DNA from: Quercus robur
Lineage: Eukaryota > Streptophyta > Magnoliopsida > Fagales > Fagaceae
DNA: 64,000 nt
Assembly (NCBI RefSeq): GCF_932294415.1
Contig: NC_065538.1
Location: 11,538,330 to 11,602,329, forward strand
Reading direction: 5' to 3'
Numbering within the stretch: the first letter of the stretch is position 1; every line of letters starts with the position of its first letter. The notes under the pieces were generated by a model. The model ran no database searches, had not been told where the DNA came from, and was given only the letters and a program-made list of their open reading frames with translations. The position numbers were made by a program, and so were the translations under genes. Of the stretch, positions 33,830 to 45,324 are shown piece after piece.

Positions 33830-36105
33830 ATTTGGGTATGCTGAAAAAACTTGAAGAGTTAGATCTTTCTGAGAATCACTTTGAATGGATCCTCCCTCCA
33901 TGCCTAAGTCGTTTGACATCTCTTAGGTTATTAGATCTATCTAAGAACCAATTCAGTGGAAATTTGTCTTCATCTGTGATAGCCAACTTGACATCCCTTG
34001 AGTACATTGATCTTAGTTATAATCGTTTTGGCGGTTTATTCTCATTCAGCTCATTTGCCAATCACTCTAAGCTCAGAGTGATTCGATTGAAAGGTGAAAA
34101 CTACCGGATTGAAGACGATAACAAAATTGTGAGTGAAAGCAACACATTTGAAATTGAAACTGAAAATCCCAGTTGGGAACCTTCGTTTCAGTTAAAGGTG
34201 CTAGTGCTGCCTAACTGTGATCTGAATAAGTTATCCTCCAACATTCCAAAGTTTCTCTTTTACCAGCAAGAATTGGAATTGGTTGATATCTCTCACAATA
34301 GGTTGAAGGGAAGCTTCCCCGTTTGGTTGATTGAAAATAATACTAGATTGCAATTGCTAAATCTTCGGGATAATTATTTTGGGGGTCAATTTCACTTGCC
34401 AATAGCTCACTGCAATAATCTTTCTTGGTTGGATTTCTCTTACAATAACTTTAATGGGCAGTTGCAGGAAACTATTGGAAAGGTGATTCCAAACTTACAA
34501 TATCTAAATATATCTCAAAATCATTTTGAAGGTTTTCTCCCATCCTCAATTGGTGACATGAGTAATTTGGAGAAATTGGACTTGTCCAATAATAATTTTT
34601 CAGGAGAGGTGCCAATGAAATTGGTTGCCAATTGCACCTCCATGGCAGTTTTGAAGTTATCTTATAATAAATTTCATGGTGAAATTTTCTCAAAGGGATT
34701 CCGATATTTTAACAGTAGCTTACGTATTTTGGAATTAAAAAACAATCAGTTAACAGGTACTTTGCCAACTGTGGTACCAGCAGTTGGTAGTCGGCTGGGG
34801 CTCCTAGATATTAGCGACAATGGCTTCTCAGGTTTAATTCCTAGATGGCTAGCAGGAAATCTGCGGTACGCATGGTCTGCAGACATGAGTAATAATTTTT
34901 TCGAAGGTCCAATTCCATGTGAAATGCATGCATTTATTTTAATAGACCTTTCTCATAACTTGCTTTCTGAATGGTCACCTTCTTGCGTTGATTTATATAC
35001 TATTCAACATCTATTTTTACAAGGCAACAAACTCACTGGATCATTACCGAAACTTTCTTTCAATTTTTCACTTCATCTGGTGACATTGGACATTAGAGAT
35101 AATAAATTTTATGGTAGAATCCCTATTGGAGTGGGCATGCTTCCAAATTTAAGAATATTGTTGTTGAGTGGCAACAATTTTAGTGGTGTGATTCAGAACA
35201 AGCTGTGTTGGTTAAAGAATATTGCGATAATGGATCTTTCCAGGAACAATTTTTCTGGAACAATACCGCATTGCTTTCACAACCTAACATTTGGGAAGAT
35301 AGATGCTTTTGATGGCCTTACTGAACCAAATTCCACATTTTTGGAGGTCAGAGATATAATTGTCCCATATCAAAGTATCCTCAAAAGGAATTTTGAAAAT
35401 TTTGAGGTAGAACGAGAGGTTGCTGCAAAAATTGGGATTGAGTTTGTAACGAAATATAGATCTTACTTCTACAAGGGTGGCATTCTTGATCTCATGTCTG
35501 GATTGGATTTGTCAGTCAACAAACTAACAGGTGACATCCCTCCAGAGTTAGGACAACTATCTCCAATTCTTGCGCTAAATTTGTCTTACAATCAGTTGAC
35601 AGGTTCCATTCCAAATACATTCTCAAAATTGACTCAGTTGGAGAGTTTGGACCTTTCTCACAACAATTTGAGTGGAGAAATTCCTTCAACATTGATTGAT
35701 CTGCACTTTCTAGCAGTTTTCAATGTGGCTTACAACAACTTATCAAGTAAAGTTCCAGACATGAAAGGACAATTTGGAACATTTGAAAATAGCAGTTATG
35801 AAGGAAATCCATTTCTTTGTGGACCACCACTAGAGAAAAGTTGCACCAGGGTTGATAAATCACCTCCATCACCAATAAAATCTTCAAATGCAAGTCACGG
35901 AAAATGGTATGATGTGGATCCTTTAGTCTTCTCCACAACTTTTATCGTATCATACATTATTTTCTTTATTGGTGTAGCTTGTATTCTTTATATTAATCCT
36001 TATTGGCAACAACGATGCTTCAATTTGATTGAGAATCGAATGTACTGGTGCTATAATTTTGCATTTTATAAGCTAGAAAGGTTGTCAAACTGTATTTGTC
36101 ATTAG
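33830..36105 (+). CDS. Receptor-like protein (LRR-RLP) gene 1, exon 2
   Basis: The acceptor AG (33828-33829) opens a 757-codon frame that continues exon 1 in phase (AAAG joined to AT gives Lys-Asp). The joined protein has 896 residues, within the usual RLP range. It encodes about twenty LRRs of the plant type (LxxLxxLxLSxNxFSG). An island stretch near residue 660-685 (IGIEFVTKYRSYFYKGGILD) interrupts them. The last LRRs and C-terminal cap follow (PFLCGPPLEKSCT), then an acidic/Ser juxtamembrane part, one membrane helix at about 835-860 and a short cytoplasmic tail without kinase. By family it would sense extracellular ligands in immunity or development. The frame is intact. Middle LRRs between exon 1 and LKKLEELDLSENHFE may be missing compared with longer relatives. 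Confidence 0.9.
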
Positions 36106-36765
36106 TTATACTTAATAGGTGATGATGGACACCTATGTGTCTATTTGGTTATGAATAATGGTTATTATGAATATGAAACAAAGTGTTCTGTTTACAATTT
36201 TCCAATCTCTATTGTAGTTTTGTTTTGAAACAATTAGAAGGAAGTTTTTAATAGCCATATGTAATGCTCCTCTGCTTATAAAAAAACATGTAAGTCATTT
36301 TGTGGCATATGATATCTTTAAATGGGAAACTAGTTTCAATTGTACAACATATCATTAAGAAAAAAGGAAAATTAAATAACCTGATTTATTAAGAATAACA
36401 TAGATAATGTGAGTGAATTGTGAAAATTCTGTTTTGACCCCTAACTGTTCTAATTAACATACTTGAATTTCACTTAGACGCAACATCAATTCAAATAGTT
36501 GTAAAAAATTGACATTGGTAAATTAAATACTCATGCATCACCACAATCAATAAAGAAGTAAAAATAAATCATAAAGAACACAAGGATTTGGTGACGTTGT
36601 GGAAAGCTTCTGAAGGACTTCTTCAAAAAATAAAAAATAAAAACCTCTCTGAGGTTAAACCTATCCCATAAAGAATCCTCTATAGAAGAAATTGTTCTGA
36701 GACCGACTTACAAACCTTTTAGCTAGACTTTATTAATCAAGCAAATGACCCTCTGGCTGCAAAAT
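36106..36765. other. 3' flank of RLP gene 1
   Basis: 3' UTR-like AT-rich DNA, with no clear poly(A) signal I would insist on and no gene. Confidence 0.5.
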
Positions 36766-36773
36766 CTTTAGAC

Positions 36774-37844
36774 TAATGTTATTAATTCCGTTTCGGACTC
36801 CATTTCAGTTTGTCCAATAGAATGAAATATTTTGGTATCAGCTTATTTCAACGTATAGTTTTAGGGTGTTTCGGGGTTCTTAAATAAATAAATATATAAT
36901 ACAACATAAAATTATTAATTCAAAGAAGTAAATATCAAATAATACAAATCATCTAGTCTTAAGTCTTAAACATCAATATAATAACATCACACAATAAGAA
37001 GATTTATATAACAAGTCACTACTCATTACATAAGCCCATAAATAATAAGCCAACAAAGTTTATAACATAATATTACTCCTCATCATCATCAAATGCAAAA
37101 AAAAATGATCAAATTCATCATCAAAGAACTCCCACAAGTACTACAAGGACCCATTAGAAAAGTTTTCAAAATGGTACAAATACCTGTATTTGGACTCTTA
37201 AAAAAAATTGAGAGCATATTAAAAAAAAAAAAAAAAAAACCATAGCACATCTTTGAGTTGGACTGACTGTGCTGCAGCCCAAACGTTTTATTTTTTGTTC
37301 AGCCCAAACGTTGTAAAATGAGCAACCCAGATGATAACTCCAAAAGAAAAATAATAATAATAATAACCAGCTGGGTTCACGTTCCACACAAAGACATTCA
37401 AGATCCTTAAAAGAATTCATAGAATATGCCCTCCACCATTTAAAATCATAACCGTCCATTATCCACATTCTCAGTCTCTCTCTGCACTCGGTTAATTCAG
37501 CTGCATGCCCTTCCATCAACACCTCAGTTTTCTTTTGATGTGGATTTTGTGACGGCAAAAAGTTGTGAAAGGTGGTCAAGAAGAAACAGAGAATTATGGT
37601 CCAAATGGAGATTAAGAAGGAATGGTAGATGGTAGTGAAGGGCAGCAACTTAGATGGTCAGAATGTCAGATATGAAGTTGAAGGTAAAGAAAAAAAAAAA
37701 AATCCCAAAATCCATACCGGCCGAATTTTGAGTTTCGGCTGGAATTTACTGAAATGCCTCGGAATGCCCGAAACACACCGGAATGGCATGGAATTTTGTC
37801 CGAGGTGGAACAAGGGCCGGAACGGTATGGAATTCATAACATTG
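36774..37844. mobile_element. Non-autonomous hAT-like element with AATGTTAT ends
   Basis: Left end TAATGTTATTAATTCCGTTT; the right end, in reverse complement, is CAATGTTATGAATTCCATAC, followed inside by CGG-rich words (GGCCGAATTTTGAGTTTCGG near 37720). The flanks CTTTAGAC (36766-36773) and CTTTATGC (37845-37852) match at 6 of 8. No transposase is seen; frames inside are accidental. Confidence 0.6.
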
Positions 37845-37852
37845 CTTTATGC

Positions 37853-38437
37853 TTCTTCTATATGATTTCCACCACGAATGTTGTCTGCATGAAATCAAAA
37901 CTCCCGGAAGTTGTGGTTTCAACTAAGCTTACGCTCTTGAAGGTTCTTGCACAATGGTTCATCAATATAGGATCAAGAATAAAAGGAAACTCATCTCCTT
38001 GATATTGCACCGAAAGGAAGGCTTTTCTAGATTTTCTATGGTATGGCCTTCCTAGGTTAAAAGCTATGCTACATGGTGTATGCAAATTAAAAACCAGCAA
38101 AAGTATTTTATCAAGTAGGAGTCACATTACGTATCTTGAGATCTCGCTCAAGCAAACATCTAATGAGAGTCAGGAGAACTCTCTACTTGGCTTAATTCCT
38201 TACTCAAGTGTATCCAAGTTCGGATTAAGCAAAACTTGCAGCTGTGCAATTCTTCAAGCAACTCTTCACAGTGAATATCATTTAACTTAAACATGCTTGT
38301 TACAAACCTTTTTAATACAGAATTTGTCACAAGGAATTCACCAAAACTAAACCCTAACGAATTGTTTGATTGAATGCATAATTATTTTAATTATTCCCTC
38401 TAATTTAAGTGTATAATTATCTTTTTATTATTAATAT
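37853..38437. other. Intergenic stretch without a supported gene
   Basis: Mixed composition, with short frames lacking any recognisable motif. I see no repeat partner in the window. Confidence 0.4.
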
Positions 38438-38955
38438 GCTTGTGCGATGCATGGCTTAATCAAAAGATATACATAAACTAAATAAAATGTAATTAATTTT
38501 ATCAAGAACGTTCTTGATAAAATTAATTCCATTTTTCTTATGTTATTAAAATTTTATTTTATTTTATTCTAATATAAGTAATGAATTTACTTAAATGTAC
38601 TTCCTCTTTAGGTTATTCAAAACGTATAAATGATAAATTGTTTGTAAAGAGTACTAGAACAAATTCCAACCATATATTATATTATTTACAAAATATCTAG
38701 TCTTATATAATAATTGAATATAAAATGTATTATGTTAATTTTGGAAAAAAAAAAAACATTCAAATATCAAATATAGATAGTTTATTTATAAAATCTAATA
38801 TATTGTATCAATTATACATTGTTAGAAAATAATCACATTATTTTAAAAATGGTTTGAAACAAACACTTATAAGTCTTACCTACTATTTTCATTTTTCACT
38901 TAACAAAAAAAATAAATTGTCAATTTTTCCCATGCATCGCACAATTCTATGACTA
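38438..38955. mobile_element. Small element with GTGCGATGCATGG inverted ends and a strong palindrome
   Basis: TTGTGCGATGCATGG (about 38440) is answered by CCATGCATCGCACAA (about 38931-38945). Near the left end is a perfect 38-bp palindrome at 38491-38528 with arm AATTAATTTTATCAAGAAC. The right side finishes GACTAGT immediately before the helicase relic begins. CTAGT after a GC-rich short hairpin recalls Helitron 3' ends, but the required T after it is missing, so class is open. Confidence 0.5.
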
Positions 38956-39430
38956 GTATGTGATAAATTATGAATTCCTAGGATCCCCTGAGGTATGTTC
39001 ACCGCATTGGCTGAACAAGAAAGGTTGCGGTGTTTTCATGCATGCAGTGTGTACTTGATTACTGAAACTGATTGTTTCAATGAATATTAATCAATCAGGT
39101 CATGGGGGTTTTCGAGATCGTGGGAGGGGTGGTCGCTCATGGAACTAATTACTGAAGGTAAAATTGGTTCACACGTTGTATTTCGGTGGTCAAAATTAAG
39201 GTTAACATGTATGATTAGAGCATAGGAGATTGGGAGTTTAGATGTCTTTTGTCCATTGAACTTTAATTTATGTTGATTTTTTGTTCATTTACGTAGAGGA
39301 CTAACTGTATTTAATTAGTGTACTGTGTAAGAGAAAACATCTGTTTATATTATTAAAGGTTTTGTGGAAGAACATAAACAATTGTATTGTCATTTTGCTT
39401 TGCCCTTATGTAGTTAAAGTATGCATACAA
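38956..39430 (+). pseudogene. RH20-like: Second, truncated copy of the RH20-like helicase 3' end
   Basis: TATGTGATAAATTATGA, then ATGTTCACCGCATTGGCTG, and the last exon GGTTTTCGAGATCGTGGGAG to TGGAACTAA (39140s) repeat 6897-7300. The 3' UTR continues alike to about 39430 (compare 7310-7560). About 150 bp covering the C-terminal coding exon are deleted, and the conserved HRIGR is broken. It is shorter than the first copy and equally dead. Two dead copies about 32 kb apart point to segmental duplication around the RLP locus. Confidence 0.8.
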
Positions 39431-39988
39431 TGTTCTTTTCTTATTTAACTTGTCCAAAAAAGAAATTGTTGCTGCTTTTGGTGATGGGTAGAGGGGTGTT
39501 CTTCGTTTGAGGATGGTGGACATTCTAGTGAGTAGGCAAGGCATGCTTATTTAAGATCCTTGCTCAATGTTAATATGGAGCTCTTAACATTCAAGCTTCA
39601 GCAGGATGCTAGGGCTCTTGCATGGAACTTTTTACCTAGTGGATTGTTTAGGCCTTTTGAATTCTATCTTACATCTTATTGATATAATATTTATATTATG
39701 AATAAAAACTGTTACACATATTTTTTGAACTGAAATCATTAAATGAAAACAAGATTTCAGTTTTGAAATCGTGTTTTCAACTTCAATTAAAAAAAAAAAA
39801 AAAAAAAAAAAAGGTGTGTAACAATACATGTGTAACAAACACTACCAAAATATTAATTTTCTTTTATTTTGGTGGAAAATGTTTCCTGCATTTTTCGATG
39901 TTTGGTGCAATGGAAAACGCTAGGCTCTTACATGGGCCACCTATTAGAACGTCTAAACTATTTCAATTTATCTTCCAGCTCATTGACA
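39431..39988. other. Intergenic with a repeat that recurs three times
   Basis: A segment like GATGCTAGGGCTCTTGCATG... to ...ATCTTATTGATATAAT (39608-39690) is found again at 39911-39988 and 45633-45714. A poly(A) run follows at 39789-39812. No gene is supported. Confidence 0.5.
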
Positions 39989-39995
39989 CACTACG

Positions 39996-40325
39996 AAAAA
40001 CGCGCTTTGGAGCTGCGTTTCGGAGCTGCGTTTCTCAAACGCAGCTCCACCACTGGACGTATAGCCGCGTTTTTAAAAATGCGGCTATAGACCAGCTCTG
40101 AAGCCGCGTTTTGTAAGGGACAGACTGCGTTTAGCTGGGTCTGGCTTAAGCCGCGTTTTTAAAAACGCGGCTATAGACCCATCCGGGGATTTTTTTTTTT
40201 TTTTTTTTATAGTATATCCTAAAGCTGCGTTTATTAAACGCAACTTAAACATAATGCAAGAGCTGCGTTTTTTTAAACGCGGCTTAAACTGGGGAAGAGC
40301 TGCGTTTTATCAAATGCGGCCAAGG
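39996..40325. repeat. Left subterminal repeat zone of the CACTA element
   Basis: About ten copies of a GC-rich word around AGCYGCGTTT or its complement. One perfect palindrome is AGCCGCGTTTTTAAAAACGC followed by GGCT (about 40150-40173). Likely transposase binding sites. Confidence 0.85.
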
Positions 40326-40553
40326 TTTGATATAAAAAAAAAAAAAACACTCAATTGAAAAAAAAACCCTAAATTCACAAAAACTCTTAGCTCACTCTCA
40401 ACCTAGCTCTCGATCTCTAATCTCGCCGATCCCTTTGACTCCCAGACCCTCATTTTCTATTTTCTATTTCCAAACCCACCACCACCTCTCTCTCTCTCTA
40501 GCCCAATCCCTAACAAAGACAAGGCAAGGCCTTCATCTTCTTCCAAAACCGCC
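40326..40553 (+). promoter_or_regulatory. Leader-like region before the captured WD40 exon
   Basis: Pyrimidine-rich, with AACCCTAAATTCAC and CT repeats (40490-40501), typical of a plant 5' UTR; probably captured together with exon 1. Whether it is transcribed cannot be told from sequence. Confidence 0.35.
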
Positions 40554-40845
40554 ATGAAAGTCCGGTCAGTGAAGCTCAGGGAGGCCCACAAGGCCTCCTC
40601 CTCCAGCAATGGCCGTGGCGGCGGCTCCTTCTGCTTCGTGGTGTAGGACCAGCAAGCGAATCACCTCGTCACTGCCTCCTCTTCTGATCCTTTTATCTCC
40701 ATCCACGACCCTCTTCTTCCGTCAAGCGCTCCCAGGATCCTCCGCCACCACCGCAACGGCGTCACCGCCATCGCCATTAGCCCCAACTCCACTTGCCTCG
40801 CTTCTGGATCCATCGATCACTCCGTCAAGCTCTACAAATTTCCCG
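40554..40845 (+). pseudogene. Captured first exon of a WDHD1/CTF4-like WD40 protein
   Basis: From ATG 40554 the frame reads MKVRSVKLREAHKASSSSNG. TAG 40644-40646 stands where Trp is expected (FVV*DQ). It then continues in the same frame through FISIHDPLLPSSAPRILRHH and SGSIDHSVKLYKFP to a donor at 40846 (CCCG/GTATTC). This is the N-terminal WD40 part of the plant homolog of WDHD1/CTF4 (EOL1 in Arabidopsis), a replisome adaptor linking polymerase alpha and the CMG helicase. Base composition is far more GC-rich than the surroundings, which fits an insert. The rest of the gene is absent. Confidence 0.8.
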
Positions 40846-41697
40846 GTATTCTAATCTCTGTTTCTCCGTTTCTTTTGTTGAGTATGAAGTTTGTGGAATT
40901 TTGATGCTGGGATTTAAAAAAAAAAAAAGGAAAATTGGGTTTGATTTCAATGGTTACTGGGTTCAGATTGGGTTTTTGCTTGTGGATTTTCGTATGTGTT
41001 CATTAACGTGAATATTCTGGTAAAAGTTTATCTATGTGGATATATGGGTCTCAAAATGACTATCTTATCACTTTCTTTTGCTTTATTAATGAAAGTTTAT
41101 CTATGTGGATATATGGATCTCAAAATGAAAATATCCTATATGTGTTTTGATAGAACATTTTTATAAATTTGAAGTGCAACATCTCGAGGAGAATATATTA
41201 GGCACAACTTCAATTTGAACTAATTTAATAGTGGTACAATATTCTATATGAAATCTTCTGTCTTATTCTTTATCTTTCTGATAAGTTCCACTCACCACTA
41301 AGATAAAAAAAAACTAGGTCACTTCTACAACATTAAAAAATTTGCTGCGTAAGCATATATAGTTGCCTTTGAGTAATACTACATATTAAATAAAAATGTG
41401 GCCATAGCATGATTGGGCATGTGGGCCTTCCTGGGTATTATATTCCAAATACCAAATGATTGTTGCAAAGAGAAACCTGAATTCACAAGATCATCTCTTA
41501 TGTTTTTTTCTAGAAATCATTTTCTTGTTTCTTACATAAAGTACTTTACATCTTAAAGTGAAATACATAGTTATTACCCATTAAAAGCATGTGTATGTAG
41601 TTCTATAATCCGTACTTGTAAAAAAAAAAGTTGCTCTATAATCCGCTAGAAAAGTTTCTGCAGATCACTTTACTTTACTTATATTTTTTGGTGATAG

Positions 41698-41748
41698 GAT
41701 CCAAGGGAGAAGGCTAAATCAGAGACAAGGGATTGGTTGAACAATGTG
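41698..41748 (+). pseudogene. NOT3: Captured exon of NOT3 (CCR4-NOT complex)
   Basis: A 51-bp exon with acceptor GGTGATAG and donor GTATGA encodes DPREKAKSETRDWLNNV. This matches the segment I know from plant NOT3 just before its N-terminal coiled coil; NOT3 is a scaffold subunit of the CCR4-NOT deadenylase. The frame is open for all 17 codons and both splice sites are kept. The identification rests on a short, highly characteristic peptide. Confidence 0.7.
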
Positions 41749-44673
41749 GTATGAAATTAAGCGTTTTGATTCATATGACTTGTCTAATTCTAGCTTGTAT
41801 GTGTTTGTGAAGCCGCATGCATATTTTCTGCCCCTATAACTAATGTAGAATTGTTATTAATGGACTATGGGTGAGCATTGTTTTTGTGCTAGTTTTTATT
41901 AATTGTTATGACTTATGAGAGAGCATTGTTTTTGTGCTAAACTGGCCTAATGTGGAGAGCAGTCCCCCTTCATGATAAGGGGAACTCATGGTGGCTTTCC
42001 AAAGCAAAATTGTTAGTCTAGAGTCTAGACTACTCTTTTTCTTTATAAAGTAGATCGTCTATTTTGTTCTGGTTTATAATTTTGAGAAAGTCACCACCTG
42101 TAATATGTAAGTACATTTTAGTTGCTATTTATTTATTTATATATTTTTTAAAGTGAAATTTGAAAGTGGTTTGTTCAGGTTAACTTATATGTGACAATTA
42201 TAAATACAGAGGATCATCTATTAGAGCATTTTCTTTGTTTGACTATTAGTTTTATCCTTCTTGATTTCATGTTGCATGGTAAGTGCTGCTTACAAGTGAG
42301 TGTTTTAAGACAATCTGGAGGGAGGGAAGTTGGATAACTTTGTGGCTTCTAAGTTGTGGTTTTTATTGCTTTTTCTTAGCTGGTCCTGATTTTAAAATTG
42401 TATGGTATGGCACATTTACCGATTTATACATCTAACATCTTTGAAAGATCTACTTGTTTTAATATTCTGTCAAATAAGATTTATTATATATTTTCGTAGA
42501 TTCATCTTTAGACTTTTTTGTTTTCTTCGTTTTTTTAGTTGCTTCTTTGATTAATTTGGTTTCCTATTTCACTATCTGTCACTATTGAAATGATATGTAA
42601 CTGAATCAATTTTAGGTACCAAAATTTCTGTCAAAAAGTAGTCCTCATAAGGTACAATCCCCCCCCCCCCCCTTTGGGGCCCCTTTTTATTCCTCTATCT
42701 TATCTACATATTCTCATCATGCAATTTTTTCTTCATCCCTTGTACTTTGACTACTGGTCATGCTTACACCATCCAGTCCAGTTTATTAATGAGCACTTCA
42801 TTAGTTGAACTGTAAATTTTAGCCATAGGAAGATCTTCAAAATTATGGCTTTTTATTTATTTCAATTCATTGCTTGGACCAAGCATTCAACTAAAGATTA
42901 ATGACTACTATAATATCCCTACTTATGTAATAATATCTAACATAGATAATTAAATAAATCAAATTTAAATAGTATTCCTAGAAATATTTCATTGTGAAAA
43001 AGGTACCAACAAAACTCAAAAAGTTTATTCATTCTTAATCTATTCCTAGAAATATCTCTTATCGACTTCATAGTATTCCTAGAAATATTTCATTGTGAAA
43101 AGGGTACCAACAAAACTCAAAAAGTGACAAACATATTCAACTAGTAGAGAAGAGCCACTTGGTGTGGCAAATCTCCACAGTGATTGAGTTTAGTTCTCAC
43201 CAGTCATGAATGCTCCAAGCATGTAATAAAACGTGTAAGATGTATGAAGGCTTTATTGTCGCAGTCGATTTTTATATATATGGTCATGAACTTTTTTAAT
43301 TTCTTCTTTTTTTACAATTATATGTATAGCATAAACAATTAGATCAGAAAACTAGTATCAACTCTTTTTCTTACCTTTTCCAAACTATACTTTTTTTAGC
43401 CATAATCTTTTTTCTTACCTTTATCATTGTAGTCAACAATGTTAGAGAGATAAGCTTTACATAAAAATTTTAAAAAAGAAAGTACACGTCCACGTCTTCA
43501 TCTTCGTGCATTGCCATGCAAGTAATCTTTCACTCTCCATCTAGCCCTTATCTTTGAAGTTCACCCTCTTGCATATGACTATCCAAAATTAACTGAAATT
43601 TTAATATTCTTTACTTTCTTGGCAGAACTGATCAGTACCATCAAAGCTCCAATATGTGCATTGCAGATTAGAAGTCCGGAACCTTGTTGGAGACTCTAAA
43701 ACAGGTAAAGTTTAAAGAAAATTTCATCGTCAATTTAAGCATGTATACTTTGTTATGTGGCCAGGAAAATTTTTACAGCTATAAGCGCTTCTATTGACCA
43801 AGACCAAGTGATTGGTCTAATTAATGGTTCTCTGCTTCATGTAATCCATAAAGTTCCGGGCTCAAATCTTCTAATCAATACCTTGGACCATTCTTTCTTG
43901 TAATTATACGATGTGTCATACTGCACTGACTGAATAATCAGGCTTAATTATACGATGTGTCAGAATAATCAGGCTTAATTATGAGACAAAGAGATAAGTG
44001 CAAAATAATAAGTCCAATCCCCACCTAAGTGTAAGATCAGGAACTTGTAGATAAGGGTAATGTATTACTTAGTTGGAAACAATAATGCATGTATGAATAA
44101 GCATGCAGCATGTTAGGCGTGATGCCTAGACAAAGAAAGAGAGAAAAAAAAGTGTCTAATCAATGTTGTTTATAGTTGTTGAAGAGAAGGAATTAATTAT
44201 GTTTTTACTAAATAAAAAGTATTTTATGTTAGGTTATGTTACAGAAATTTGTTATGTTCCAGTTGGAAAAATAAAATAAAATCATATTAATAGCAAACAA
44301 AAACATCAAGATCCACCATCTTATAAAAATAATTGGAAACATGTTCTTGAAAAATCAACCCATTCCAATGAGTTTTGGAATGTCACCCAAAATCTTATAT
44401 TCATGGCAAATTTTATTCAGTCCTAGACCTTCACAAATTCCTATCAAATTTAGTTAATTAGTGCTATCATTTTCAATTTAGTATTAGTATTTTTTTTTTT
44501 AATCTATGAGGCCTATTTTATCATCTTAGATGTATGAGGCCTATTTTCCATCTCTAAATAGGAAGTATGGATTTATGCGACTGTTGAAGAATGTTTTCTG
44601 ATTTTGTTTAATTAACCTTGTATGTTACTTATGTTCCGTCTCTTTTTCTATATACAGGTTAAGAATTTAATAG

Positions 44674-44761
44674 CTTGATTTGGTTATTGTGAATTGGCTA
44701 CTGCAAATCTTTCTGGTCAACTGGTTCCACAACTTGGTCAGCTTTTAAATCTGCAATACTT
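44674..44761 (+). pseudogene. SERK-like: Captured LRR exon of a SERK-type receptor kinase
   Basis: ANLSGQLVPQLGQLLNLQYL followed by the donor TT/GTAAGT at 44762 is the first complete LRR of SERK co-receptors. SERK LRRs lie in 72-bp exons with this same split. An insertion of about 16 bp after TTGATTTGG disrupts the start of the exon (a stop codon is created), so it cannot encode the normal repeat. It is followed at 44802 by a run of 40 T. Confidence 0.75.
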
Positions 44762-44797
44762 GTAAGTCATCTTGACATGCAGGGCAAGTTGTTTGAC

Positions 44798-44842
<45 letters not shown>

Positions 44843-45324
44843 TGTTGCATGAGTTAGTGCCAGGATATGTCCACACAAGAAATAGACTTCACTACCCATA
44901 AGAAATTCTTAGGCTGCTTGTAAAACCCCCACCTCCTTGATTAATTATAGTTGGGTCCTTTTCTCATTTGAAGTTCATCTCTGCATGTAAAAACCAAAGT
45001 TTGTTGGGAACTTTTATTTTATATGTAATTATTTGGATATGTAATTAATCTTTTGGCAACGAACTTAATTGTTTTGTTTATGTAAAACTATCGTTTATGT
45101 AATTAATATTTTGGTAATGGTTTGATACTATATAGTATCAAATATGCAATTTGTTTTGTTGATATTTTGGTAATTAATGATTTCATATATGCAATTTGTT
45201 TTGTTGGTTCAGTATTGTTGCATTTGAGTGTTGGCAGGAATGTGTATGTGGAATTACAGGTTTTGTTTTGGACAGAAATCTTAGGAAGAAAAAAAATATT
45301 AAAAAAAAAAAAAAAAAAACCTAC

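Noticed and set aside
37166-37648. A 160-codon minus-strand frame
   Set aside because: Inside the hAT-like element, rich in runs from homopolymers, no motif; not supported as transposase.
38925-38955. Helitron 3' end (short hairpin plus CTAGT)
   Set aside because: The base after CTAGT is A and not T, the hairpin is weak, and inverted ends fit a TIR element as well; classification left open.
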